Below, in pieces: positions 1 to 11,774 of a stretch of DNA of 64,000 nucleotides. The stretch's first letter is position 1. Each line of letters begins with the position of its first letter. Where the stretch lies: the NCBI RefSeq assembly GCF_029168945.1, contig NC_083605.1, positions 25,061,280 to 25,125,279 on the forward strand, read 5' to 3'. A program made the translations under genes and the position numbers. The notes below the pieces were generated by a model, which was given only the letters and a program-made list of their open reading frames with translations, had not been told where the DNA came from and did not search any database. Source of the stretch: Cannabis sativa. Its lineage: Eukaryota; Streptophyta; Magnoliopsida; Rosales; Cannabaceae.

Positions 1-240
1 ATTTGAGGAAGTGGAATCACTTTCTCTAATCTTCTCAACTGAGCTTGAATTAGTAGGATTGATGGAGCTATGAACTATTTGCTCTTCAAAGTAAACAATT
101 CCCAGCTTATCTGCTTTCTGGAATTTCATGTTCATCATGAGCATATGTGAAGTATTACTCTGACCAAGAGTCTTATTCACATCTTCAAGTTCATTCCTAA
201 AGGCAATTTCTAGATGAGTGTTGGGATGTGGGTTGTACAT
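1..240 (-). CDS. Open reading frame of unknown function running off the left edge (partial)
   Basis: The minus strand is open from a TAG at 349-351 to the window edge (116 codons), with the first ATG at 238-240. Composition is ordinary for a soluble protein, rich in Asn, Glu, Lys and Met, unlike the AT-rich noncoding DNA next to it. A plausible splice acceptor (TTTGTAG on the minus strand, about 247-253) lies just before the ATG, so this could be the start of a 3' exon. It lies at the edge of the internal region of element B. The matching place in elements A (around 6,390) and C (around 22,430) has different, noncoding sequence. I do not recognise the protein. It could be a retrotransposon reading frame or a captured host exon. 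Confidence 0.35.
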   Translation of the reverse strand, partial: MYNPHPNTHLEIAFRNELEDVNKTLGQSNTSHMLMMNMKFQKADKLGIVYFEEQIVHSSINPTNSSSVEKIRESDSTSSN

Positions 241-392
241 TTCGGCACTACAAATATCAATAAACAGAAGTAAGATTTGGTTCAAAAATTCATACACAAG
301 TTCAGAAAATAACAAGAAATCAGATATGTTTGCAAAAATACTAAAACTCTAACATATTTATTTTCCAAGGTTTCCAACATAATGAAATACAG

Positions 393-607
393 TGTCCCGG
401 TAGGCGAGAGTCAAAGATAACATTAGTTGAATAGAGTAGTCGGCTCATCTAAAATAAAACAATTTTAGCAACCTTTTATTAGATCAAAATGAGAATCCAA
501 TGTTGTCCCGGTAAGCGAGAGTCAATGTTATTCTCATTTTATAACCTTCCACCATTGTTTCATGTTTTATAAGTTTATCTCTAAGTAGTCACCGTAGGGG
601 AGAGTCT
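393..607. repeat. GGCGAGAGTC motif cluster in element B
   Basis: Three copies of a roughly 20-bp GC-richer motif (GTCCCGGTAGGCGAGAGTC and variants) lie at 393-414, 505-525 and 588-607. A weaker relative is near 682-703. They sit in otherwise AT-rich DNA. The spacings of about 112 and 83 bp recur in elements A and C. Confidence 0.75.
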
Positions 608-1580
608 AATAGAGACGAAAACTTACAAAACACTTATCAAATGAGATCTTACGGTGTTAAATGCTTTCAAAGAATAACCATCCATAAGGGGGACGAAGTC
701 TACCGTCTCGAGGTTATATTGAAAATATTTAACTATTGTAAGACCAACAATAGAGATCGAATGTCTTTTGATTAAAGCTCATTATTTAAAAGAAATATGT
801 GTTTTATTTAATCATTTATTTTAATCTATATTTTAATAAGGAAAATTACAAATTAAAGTTGGTTAAAAAAATTTTAAAAAAAAATTCCAACTTCAATTAA
901 ATTTTCAATTATTTAATTTTCGAAAAATAAATTCGAAATTAAATAAATAATTAAAATATAATAAAATAAAATTTGAAAAAGATCTTATTTACGTTGTTAT
1001 AAATAAAAAATCTAAAATATCCAACTTAAATATTTTTCAAATAAAATTTAATTAAATATCAGAATTAAGTTGTAACCACTTAATTTAAAAAATATTCCAT
1101 TTTAAGTTTATCCATATTTAAAGAAAATATCAACTTAAAAAATATCTAAAGAATCTTTCATAACCAATTCCTAGAATTCTTTAACTTAATTTTGAAAGAT
1201 ATCAAATTCAAGTTGATCCAAAATTAGTTAAAATAACTAATTTACAACTTAAATTAAAATTCAAAAAATATATTCAAAATTTAAGTTGATAAAAAAAATT
1301 AGTTAGAAATAACCAATTTTCAACTTAAACTGGAATATCTAAAATTAAGCTTCAGAAGAATCTAATTAGTTAAAATTCTATATTTAATTAAATACAAGAA
1401 AAATACATATAGTTTATCTAGAAATAAATTCATTAAACTAAGTGTGTTTTTCTTAAATTAATTTCAAAATATACGAATAGAAAATTAAATTTCATTTACT
1501 TTGAAATTAATTATGTTGTTAATCAATTTTATTAGGTTAAACTAATTTAATTAACCTAGCACAGTTATCAAAAACAGGCA

Positions 1581-1679
1581 AATGGGCCTTCACAGTTGGG
1601 GTAGTTCATGTGAGGGGGAGCTGGGTTCAGTATGTCGTACCCACTTCTATTGGCCCCCAACTTTCACACAAGGCCCAAA
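1581..1679. repeat. Conserved GC-rich foldback in element B internal region
   Basis: GGGCCTT at 1,584-1,590 pairs with AAGGCCC at 1,670-1,676. Inner pairing arms are visible: TTGGGG with CCCCAA, and TGGGT with ACCCA. The block is far more GC-rich than its surroundings and is nearly unchanged at 8,165-8,262 (element A) and 24,752-24,849 (element C). Confidence 0.7.
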
Positions 1680-1903
1680 AGAGAGGAATTTAACCTTAAA
1701 ATGAACAACTGTTATTAATTGAATAGGCCCAAAAACTAAATGGGCCTAAATAAAAGCTATCATTGTGTGACATTTTATTTAGCAACAACAACCTATATGC
1801 ATCTAAACATAAAGTAAACATATAGGCTCACACAGGCACACATATTTGGATGGATCCTATCATGTTACTAGGTCATACAAAGATGAAAGAAGAATGTAAA
1901 ATT

Positions 1904-3817
1904 TGTTGGAAATTATTTTACCAGGATCTAGATTTACTAACAAGTATGTTGGATTAACAACCTAATATGAATTCTAAAACAATGAAAATAAACACATATA
2001 AAGTTAGAAAACCTTACAGTGGGTGCAGCAGAATAATATGACTCCTTCCGTTCAGATCTCTAGCCCTTGATTCCTTTCTGTAGCAGAGCATCACCAAGAT
2101 CTGAACCTGGATCTTCTTTTCTCCTTCTTTGATGCAGAAATTCCATAGTCTTCCATACTATGATTGAGATACCACTTGATGTGTGTGGGCACTACTCATC
2201 TCACAAGGATTTCGAAATTTTCTCTCTTTTTCTCTCTCAATTTCGTGGCTGATCATGCATGCAAGAGAAGAGAACAAGGTTGCTTTATATAGGGAAAAGG
2301 GAGAGCACAACTTTCCAAATAAACAGTTTCCTTAATTACTGTGTAATCAATCAACTGCCTTATTTAGTGTGATCCACCACTTTTCTATTTTTGCTAGGCT
2401 TTGATTAGCAATTACATGGCAATTAAAAAATAAAAATAATAATTGGGAAACACAAAGCGAGTGCTCGGCCATAGAGGGAAATGGACCTCACTTGGATTTT
2501 GCAGTTTCCTCAATTTTATTTCTATTTCTCCAAAAATGCCACTTTTCCAATTCTAATCATTTAAATGCCAAAACTAATTATTTAATAACTAAAATAGATT
2601 ATTAAATAATATTGTCATTTAAAATAATTATTAATTAGACATACAAAGTCTCTTAATTAATAATTAAACCTAGAAACCCTTTTCTTTACGATTTCATCCT
2701 TAAACTGTGAGAATTCATAAAGTAGACATAGTCTAACTTTTAGAATTATAATTGATTAATTAATATCAATTAACTGAGTCTTACAAGCAGTATGGCCTCA
2801 ACTAGTATGGGGACCATGGGTCTATATAACCGAGCTTCCAATAAGTCGAACCGAATTTACCAAGTAAATTCCCTAACTTATTAATTCCTCATTGAATCCA
2901 CACTTAGAACTTGGAATTGCACTCTCAGTCATATAGAAACGCTCTATATGTTCCACGATATAGACACGTCATTAGTTATCAATTGTTATAACCCTAATGT
3001 GATCAATGATCCTCTATATAGATGATTTACACTGTAAAGGGATTAAATTACCGTAACACCCTACAATGTATTTTATCCTTAAAACACTTAACCCTGTATA
3101 AATGATATTTCACCTAAGTGAAATGAGATCTCCACCATTTATCTTCGTTTGGTTAAGCTCGAAGGAAATCATTCTTTACTTCTATTTGCCAAATAGAAGC
3201 TATAGATTTTATATTTATGTTAGCGCTCCCCCACTCAATTTTATTACCGTGTTCCCAAAATGTACGTATTACCCTGATACAAAACTAGGCTTAACTAACA
3301 AATCAAAGAACACGAATAACACTCTTGAAATTGAGCCTAACCATATCAGGATTTCGATCATGTGATCTAGGATCAACTTATGATACTGAATTGAATAGAT
3401 ATTTACGGTAAGTTTCAAAATCTAATTCAAAGTTCAATATCGGTCCATTCCAATGTATACTCCATACATCCGATACTGGTAAACTTTGCCAATGTCCTGG
3501 AAAGGACATAACACTTTTCCAAGGTGTAAGAATACCTATCGCTGATTATACCATGTCAGTCTAAATCCAGTGTTCTGACAAATCAGGGAATCAACTTTTG
3601 AACATACAATAAAGATTATATTCCACTGTGCTGACAACACTATAATCTTTAACCAACTCATATGTTCTGGACTTAAAAAGAATACATACATTATATACAC
3701 ATATAATCATGAAATAAATCATGTGAACCATGCAACATAAAATGTTATTTCTGATCTTTATTAATAAGTAAATCTAATTATATGAAATGAGTTTTATTTA
3801 GGGCATAAAACCCAACA
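1904..3817 (-). repeat. Element A 3' LTR
   Basis: A 1,914-bp LTR with TGTTGG and CCAACA ends. It nearly matches 9,857-11,769. The ORF-like stretch at 3,102-3,365 recurs in the other LTR only because the LTRs are copies. Confidence 0.93.
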
Positions 3818-3832
3818 AACTCCCACTTGCAC
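3818..3832 (-). promoter_or_regulatory. Polypurine tract of element A
   Basis: On the minus strand GCAAGTGGGAGTT lies directly before the 3' LTR. AGTGGGAG next to TGTTGG is a common plant Copia arrangement and sets the element's direction. Confidence 0.75.
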
Positions 3833-5400
3833 TAACATAAAACAAAAAGTGCATTTCAAATAATCATTAACACCTTGATATACCAATCAAGTGTAATAGT
3901 AGTATACTCCTCGTAATAGGATCTGATAGGTTGAATTAAACACAACCTCTTTTCCACCATTACTCTTTCTTAATCACAAAATCCTTGATAATGTGAAATT
4001 CCTCTCTATATGTCTACTCTTTTGGGATACTGGATTCTATACTTTTGTGCAACTACTCTTTCGTTATTCAGGAAGTAACCCTAGTAGTTAAGGCAAGTTG
4101 GAACACTGCCACAAATGTATAGAACTTTCCTTAGACTGAAAAAGTATCTTTCCTGCAACTTTTAACATTCAGTCTCTCTGGTAGACCAAGAGATTTCAGA
4201 TAGGTTTTTACACTTCTCCAAAATCGCTACTCCACCCCCAAAGTAATCACCATCTCATCAGCAGACTTTCTAGCACAAAGGCAAGTCTTTAAATCTGATG
4301 TGGTGTAGTCTAAGAGTTTTAAACAAACACCCTTATTGACTAACATATAGTTCCTCTTCTTAATCTTAAGATTTACTTGATTGTCTTCCAATGTTCCTCT
4401 CCTGGATTAATCTGATACCTACTCATTACTCCCACTCAACAGCACGTGTCTGGTCTAAGGCATACAAAAGCATATCTGAGACCTCTCACTGTTGATTCAA
4501 GAAATTCTTTCATGGCTTTATCTTCTCTGGAATAGTTGAGACTTTTCCTTAGATAAATAAAATCTATATCTAAGAAGTTGTGAAGCTTCTATAGATTTCC
4601 ATTGGAAAGAAAATGCTTCAGCATCTTACTAAAGTAAGTTGCTTGCATTAGAGTAAGTAATTACGAGGTTTACCACAAGCCATAGGTTTAGATAAACTCA
4701 AACCTATAATACTAGGAATAGGAAGTTTTGTTAAGTCCATTGTATAGACTTATTAACGAAAATTTCCTTTCATGTCCTTGTAACAGAAAACTTTAGGTTA
4801 CTCCATGTGAATGGATCAAACTATAGTTCTATTGGCTTTCTTCTTAGTTTCTTATCTTGACAATCCATTACTTGTTTAAACTTACAATGGATTTTAATCA
4901 CTAGTATCTTCCAAGTCATGAGAAGGTGAGTTCCTAGAAACTCTCCCACTACAACAAGGTACCGTGAACTATGTCAAAGAAAACTAAATGGTATAGACCT
5001 CTTCAGTTGTGTTAAGACAACAGAGGCAGTGGGATCATCTGGTAAAATAAGATGATAGAACACTTTTGGAATCAAGAAAAAATATCTCCTTTATTTGCTA
5101 CTTTATTTTCAGACTTAGTCATTTTCTTAGAAAATTAGTATTTGTTTAAACAAACACTTTCTTATCTAATGACTATGGGATGCTCCACCCCTAATCACTT
5201 AGAATAGCTAACAAACATGCAAACCAAGGTTAGCAATTCTAGCTTTTCTTAAGATTTCGATTAGGTCATCCATGAATCTAGTAATGATTTACATTAAGTA
5301 TACAACCATTACATCATTCTGAAATTATATTACCATAGAAGGATTTAGGCAACAACTAGTAACTAATCATCAATATGCAACTCGAATTTCTGGGGAGGTA
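3818..5400 (-). pseudogene. Decayed Copia pol C-terminal region (RNase H) in element A
   Basis: On the minus strand, around 3,970-4,012, the translation reads HIERNFHIIKDFVIKK. This matches the HIERKYHLIRE-type end of Copia RNase H. It is followed about 80 bp downstream by a DPITRS-like remnant of the usual ADPLTK motif (about 3,914-3,935). Frameshifts and stops break the frame throughout and no catalytic core could be followed. The same motif is at about 16,140-16,190 in element C. This shows the family descends from a coding Copia element, possibly Angela-like. Further remnants upstream are uncertain. Confidence 0.6.
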
Positions 5401-6160
5401 AGTTTGGATATAATTCAAAATCAAATTAATGATCTTTGAACTGCATAACTACTAACTTTTTCTCCACCCCTATCAGTTCGCAAGATCTTTAACCACTTAC
5501 CTTCACCATTGCTAGAAATTCATGAAAATTTTCAAACATTTCAAATTTCTTTTGCATAAGGTAAAATCTAGAGTGATCGTTTTAAGAATACAACGAAAAC
5601 TCATATCCACCCCTGAATGTACATCCATCTGCGAATGAGATGAAATTACTTTCAGTGGATATAGGCATATTAACTCTTTGCAGAGAATGATCTTGTCAAA
5701 ACCACTATGAACAAGATACAAATGCCATAGATTTATAAAAAAATGTGGTTGTATCTTTTGATGACTTACTTTAGTTACATCAAAGAGTTCTTAGAATAGT
5801 GCAAGTGGATTCTGGTCACAGAATACTAAACTCATACAGTTTGAATCCATTGAAAGAAAATGGTTATGAAACACTTGTGAAAGTGTAACTGTATAATTAG
5901 TCATTCTTTCTTGGACCACCACTACTAATCTAACTCTATAATTTGCCTATACAAGTAGGAGATATCTAAGATTGAGGATATATATCATTTTGGGATAGAA
6001 TTCTGGGAATATAATCATATGCGTCATCTAATTTCTTAAGAGAAAATAAGACTTTATATGATTTATAGACCATTCATCCAATGATATGTCATTAAGCTAA
6101 TTCGAAATGAATAAGCTAAGAGGAATTAGGATAATTTCGTTTTAAATAAGAATCCAACGA

Positions 6161-6680
6161 TGCTCCGATTAGCGAGAGTCAAAGTAATCTTATTTATACA
6201 ATCTTCTTGTTTCATATTGTAAAATACTAGTCTAAAGTGTCATCAATTGATGAACAACTAGATGTTGCATTTACAATATTTATCTTTCGAGATCTAACAC
6301 TATTATGTTAGTCTAATGGTGAAAATCCATTAGGGATTTATCTCATTAGAAAAACAAATCAAGTTAAACCAACAATGAAGATTCGAAATTAAACTACAAT
6401 TTAATAACAGAAAATAACATGGTTCAATACAAATTCATACACAATTCAGAAATTATGAAGCACATAGCAAGTAGGAATGACAAGTGAAAATACTAAAACA
6501 TACAATCCTAAATAATTTCCAAGGTTTTCAACAAACTGATATCAGTGTCCCGTTTAGGCGAGAGTCAAAGCTATCATTCATTGAATAGAGTTGTCAGCTC
6601 ATCTAAAATGATCAACATTCTAGCAACCTTTTATTCGATCAAGATGTGAATCTGCGTTGTCCCGTTTAGGCGAGAGTCAA
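6161..6680. repeat. GGCGAGAGTC motif cluster in element A
   Basis: Copies lie at 6,161-6,182 (diverged), 6,547-6,568 and 6,659-6,680. The last two are 112 bp apart, as in elements B and C. Confidence 0.75.
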
Positions 6681-8164
6681 GGCTATTCTATCTTATGAGC
6701 TTCCACCATTGTTTCATATTCTTGCAAGTCTTATATAGTCGCCACCATTAGGGTGATCATAAACTATATAAAAAACTTACAAGATTACTTATCTTTCGAG
6801 ATTAAACGGTGCTAACTTGCTAATGAACGTTCTTCCATTAGGGAGGATTACTCACTAAAACAATAGCTATGTAAAACCAACAATGGAGATCGGATATCCT
6901 TATAATAATAAAGCTCATTATTTAATGAAGGGTTGTATTTTCTTCTAATATTTATTTTAATCAATTTATTTTAAATATATATATTTATTTAATTAAAATT
7001 TCCAATTTAGAATGAAAAATTCCAAATATAAATTTTAATCTAATATTTATAAATTATACTTAGATGGATATGAAAATAACGTGAATTATTTCCATCTTAG
7101 TAATAATTTCCATAAATATTTAGAAAATTATTCAATTAAAGTTGTTTCAAAATTAATTTAAATTAATTTACAACTCAAATTTAACTTTCTATAAATATAT
7201 ATTGCATTTCGAAAATGCTTTAAAATAAAATAAAATAAATCCTGGAAAATTACTCTAATTTTATGTTGGCCCAAAATTAATAAAAATTAATTTTCAACAA
7301 AAAATATAATTTTCCTATTTAATTAAATATCTAAGAAAAATTTCAAATATTTAAGTATCATGATTAAAAAATCAAATTAAATATTAATTTTCTATTTAAT
7401 TAAATACACTAGAAAAATACTTCAAGCAAAACAGATAATATCTATCTAGACTTTCATGGACTAATTAATCCAATTTCTAATTATAATATATTTTAGTTCA
7501 TTTATTTTAATTAACCATTAAATGAAAAAGTCATTGATTTAAGTTGGTCCAAAATTAAATAAATAATTTTCAACTTTAATCTATTTTTCAAATAAAATTC
7601 GAAATTTCTGCATTAAAGAAATGCAATTTCGAAATTTTGGGAAATGATTAATAAAATAAAATAAAATATATTTTGAAAATTATTCAAACTTAAGTTATTC
7701 TGAAATAAGATTCCAAACTTAAAATAATTTTTCAACTTTAATTAAATAACATGAAAATAACAATATTAAAGTATCATGATGAAAATCAACTTAAATATTG
7801 AATTTTCAATTTAATTAAATGTATTAAATTTAAGAAATAAATAATTAAGTAAAGAGGAGACTTAATTATTAATTCTAGTTTAATACTAGGAAAATATTCT
7901 AAACTTAGATTGTACCAAAATTAATTATGAGACAATTAATTTCACAATCAATGATATTTTCCTATTTAATATTAGAAATAATAACTAGTACTAAAAAATA
8001 ACTATCTAGAATATATCATTGACTAAGTGTTTTTCTAAAATTAACTTTAAAATATTACATGAAAAATAAATTTCATATATTTTAAAAGTTAATTATGTTG
8101 CTAATTCAATTTTAATTAGGTTAGACTAATATAATTAACCTAATACAATTATTTAAATAAGGCA

Positions 8165-8262
8165 AATGGGCCTTCACAATTGGGGTAGTTCATGTGACGG
8201 GGAGCTGGGTTCAGTATGTCGTACCCACTTCTATGGCCCCCAACTCTCACACAAGGCCCAAA
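8165..8262. repeat. Conserved GC-rich foldback in element A internal region
   Basis: GGGCCTT at 8,168-8,174 pairs with AAGGCCC at 8,253-8,259, with inner GC-rich arms. The sequence is nearly the same as in elements B and C, although flanking AT-rich DNA is much more diverged. Confidence 0.7.
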
Positions 8263-9840
8263 AGAGAGGAATTTAACCTTAAAATAAACAATTGTTATTC
8301 ATTGAATAAGCCCAAATCTAATTGGGCCTAAATAAATTTCCTTATGTCAAAATTTATTTTAGCAACCTAGTCCATTTACTTAGTAAAAACTTAAATGGGC
8401 TCTCTATATGTATCTAAGCCCAAAAGCAAACATATAGGTTCACACAGGTCAAATGATTTGGATGAGCTCTATCATGTTACTAGGTTTACACAGATGAAAG
8501 AAGTACAAAATTTACCTGTTACAAATTATTTATAAGATCTATCGTCAATTGGACTATGATTAAAAGCAGATCATTGGATCATGATCTGTCACCAAGTTAA
8601 TCATAGCAATTTAGATCAGATAAATAATAGGTTTGTTAAAAAGTTTTGAATAAACAATATAAATAAACAAACATTGTCCATGTAACAGATGTGAATCAAG
8701 ATATTAATATAATTAAATTATTATTCTTAAACTAACCAAATAAAGGAAACTAATTTTAAAATATCTAGGTTTATTTGAATCAAATTAAATATCTAATAAG
8801 ATCAATGATTTGAAAGGAAAGAATCTTCAATATCACTTTCAGATCTTATAATTTAATAAAATAAACCAATTTTAAAATAGATTTGGTTAGATAATTATTA
8901 TTTTAGGAATAAAATAATAAATGAATAATAATTACCATAATTATATGTCAAAATATCTCAAATTAAGAAATATTCAAATCTCTTCAAAAATATCTATGTT
9001 ATTTAAATATTTAAGATATGATTTATAAATTTCTAATAAGGAAAAAAAATGATATATATAGAAAAAATATCATTTTTATACTTATAATTTATAAATAATT
9101 AAATATTTAACAAAATAACAAATTTTTGAATTTGAAAAACATTATGGTAAATATATCTATAAAAATATCTATGTTAATTTTAAATTTATTACTTATTTAA
9201 TTTGTCATAAGATAATTTTAATATAATATTTTAAATAAAAGGACAAAGTTATCTTTTAATTTAAAATATCTTAAATATCAAAATATCTAATCTTATAATT
9301 AAATAATAAATAAATATTAAAGAAGTTAACAAATTTTTAAATCTCACCATAATAGGAAATATTTAAAAATTGGAAACAATCCAAAATAGAAATATTTAAA
9401 ATTGGAAAAATTCCAAATTGAAAATATTTAAAATTGGAAACATTTCAATTTAGAAATATTTAAAATAGGAAAAATGAATTTTGGGAAACAATCCCATGAA
9501 AAAATTGGATTTTTGGGGAAAAAACCTCAAAAATTCGCAATTTGTGGGGAACTACGAGGATAGGCTGCATGCAGCAACCATGATTTCCAATCTTCCAAAA
9601 TTCATATCTTTCTCAATTTTTATCGGAATCGAGTTCCGTAAAAAAAACATTGCTTAATTTTTCACAAGGAATCCAAATAAAATATTTTCAAAAATTGAAA
9701 AAATATATTTCATGGAAAAATTTCGTACAACATTAACATTCATCACATAAGCACATAAACCAACATGAAACCATCCAAATAAACACAGAAACATGCAATC
9801 ATCGTTTTAATTCATATTACATGAAAGTAAATCATTACCA

Positions 9841-9854
9841 TGGCTCTGGTGCCA
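9841..9854 (-). promoter_or_regulatory. Primer binding site of element A
   Basis: The minus strand reads TGGCACCAGAGCCA two bases from the 5' LTR. The plant initiator-methionine tRNA site is usually TGGTATCAGAGCC, so this is a two-mismatch version. Confidence 0.75.
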
Positions 9855-9856
9855 GT

Positions 9857-11769
9857 TGTTGGAAATTATTTTACCAGGATCTAGATTTACTAACAAGTAT
9901 GTTGGATTAACAACCTAATATGAATTCTAAAACAATGAAAATAAACACATATAAAGTTAGAAAACCTTACAGTGGGTGCAGCGGAATAATATGACTCCTT
10001 CCGTTCAGATCTCTAGCCCTTGATTCCTTTCTGTAGCAGAGCATCACCAAGATCTAAACCTGGATCTTCTTTTCTCCTTCTTTGATGCAGAAATTCCATA
10101 GTCTTCCATACTATGATTGAGATACCACTTGATGTGTGTGGGCACTACTCATCTCACAAGGATTTCAAAATTTTCTCTCTTTTTCTCTCTCAATTTCGTG
10201 GCTGATCATGCATGCAAGAGAAGAGAACAAGGTTGCTTTATATAGGGAAAAGGGAGAGCACAACTTTCCAAATAATCAGTTTCCTTAATTACTTTGTAAT
10301 CAATCAACTGACTTATTTAGTGTGATCCACCACTTTCCTATTTTTGCTAGGCTTTGATTAGCAATTATATGGCAATTAAAAAATAAAAATAATAATTGGG
10401 AAACACAAAGGGAGTGCTCGGCCATAGAGGGAAATGGGCCTCACTTGGATTTTGCAGTTTCCTCAATTTTATTTCTATTTCTCCAAAAATGCCACTTTTC
10501 CAATTCTAATCATTTAAATGCCAAAACTAATTATTTAATAACTAAAATAGATTATTAAATAATATTGTCATTTAAAATAATTATTAATTAGACATACAAA
10601 GTCTCTTAATTAATAATTAAACCTAGAAACCCTTTTCTTTACGATTTCATCCTTAAACTGTGAGAATTCATAAAGTAGACATAGTCTAACTTTTAGAATT
10701 ATAATTGATTAATTAAAATCAATTAACTGAGTCTTACAAGCAGTATGACCTCAACTAGTATGGGGACCATGGGTCTATATAACCGAGCTTCCAATAAGTC
10801 GAACCGAATTTACCAAGTAAATTCCCTAACTTATTAATTCCTCGTTGAATCCACACTTAGAACTTGGAATTGCACTCTCAGTCATATAGAAATGCTCTAT
10901 ATGTTCCACGATATAGACACGTCATTAGTTATCCATTGTTATAACCCTAATGTGATCAATGATCCTCTCTATAGATGATTTACACTGTAAAGGGATTAAA
11001 TTACCGTAACACCCTACAATGTATTTTATCCTTAAAACACTTAACCCTGTATAAATGATATTTCACCTAAGTGAAATGAGATCTCCACCATTTATCTTCG
11101 TTTGGTTAAGCTCGAAGGAAATCATCCTTTACTTCTATTTGCCAAATAGAAGCTATAGATTCCATATTTATGTTAGCGCTCCCCCACTCAATTGTATTAC
11201 CGTGTTCCCAAAATGTACGTATTACCCTGATACAAAACTAGGCTTAACTAACAAATCAAAGAACACGAATAACACTCTTGAAATTGAGCCTAACCATATC
11301 AGGATTTCGATCATGTGATCTAGGATCAACTTATGATATTGAATTGAATAGATATTTACGGTAAGTTTCAAAATCTAATTCAAAGTTCAATATCGGTCCA
11401 TTCCAATGTATACTCCATACATCCGATACTGGTAAACTTTGCCAATGTCCTGGAAAGGACATAACACTTTTCCAAGGTGTAAGAATACCTATCGCTGATT
11501 ATACCATGTCAGTCTAAATCCAGTGTTCTGACAAATCAGGGAATCAACTTTTGAACATACAATAAAGATTATATTCCCTTTGTCGACAACACTATAATCT
11601 TTAACCAACTCATATGTTCTGGACTTAAAAAGAATTCATACATTATATACACATATAATCATGAAATAAATCATGTGAACCATGCAACATAAAATGTTAT
11701 TTCTGATCTTTATTAATAAGTAAATCTGATTATATGAAATGAGTTTTATTTAGGGCATAAAACCCAACA
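9857..11769 (-). repeat. Element A 5' LTR
   Basis: A 1,913-bp LTR nearly identical to 1,904-3,817. It is the upstream LTR in the element's own direction. A minus-strand TATA box (TATATAAA, 10,237-10,244) would serve its promoter. Confidence 0.93.
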
Positions 11770-11774
11770 AAATT

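Larger units (their letters stand above)
5401..9840. other. Noncoding AT-rich internal region of element A
   Basis: No reading frame of note. It contains the GGCGAGAGTC motif cluster (6,161-6,680), the GC-rich foldback (8,165-8,262), and long AT-rich stretches that are diverged copies of those in elements B and C. From 8,500 to 9,550 it is almost pure A and T. Confidence 0.7.
1904..11769 (-). mobile_element. Element A: complete non-autonomous Copia-derived LTR retrotransposon
   Basis: Two near-identical LTRs (1,904-3,817 and 9,857-11,769) begin TGTTGG and end CCAACA. They flank about 6.0 kb of internal DNA. The 5-bp duplication AAATT is at 1,899-1,903 and 11,770-11,774. A primer site on the minus strand at the right LTR and a purine-rich tract at the left LTR set the orientation as minus. 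The internal region has no reading frame above about 70 codons, so the element cannot supply its own proteins. Near its 3' end it keeps a decayed Copia RNase H tail. It resembles the large non-coding derivatives called LARDs. The LTRs differ by only a few bases by eye, so insertion looks recent. Confidence 0.93.

Noticed and set aside
393..607. CRISPR-like spacing of the GGCGAGAGTC motif
   Set aside because: Few copies, diverged repeats, spacers shared between copies, and a plant nuclear setting; it is part of a retroelement.
3102..3365. 87-codon ORF repeated at 11,055-11,318
   Set aside because: Same region of the two LTRs of element A, antisense to the element; explained by LTR identity.
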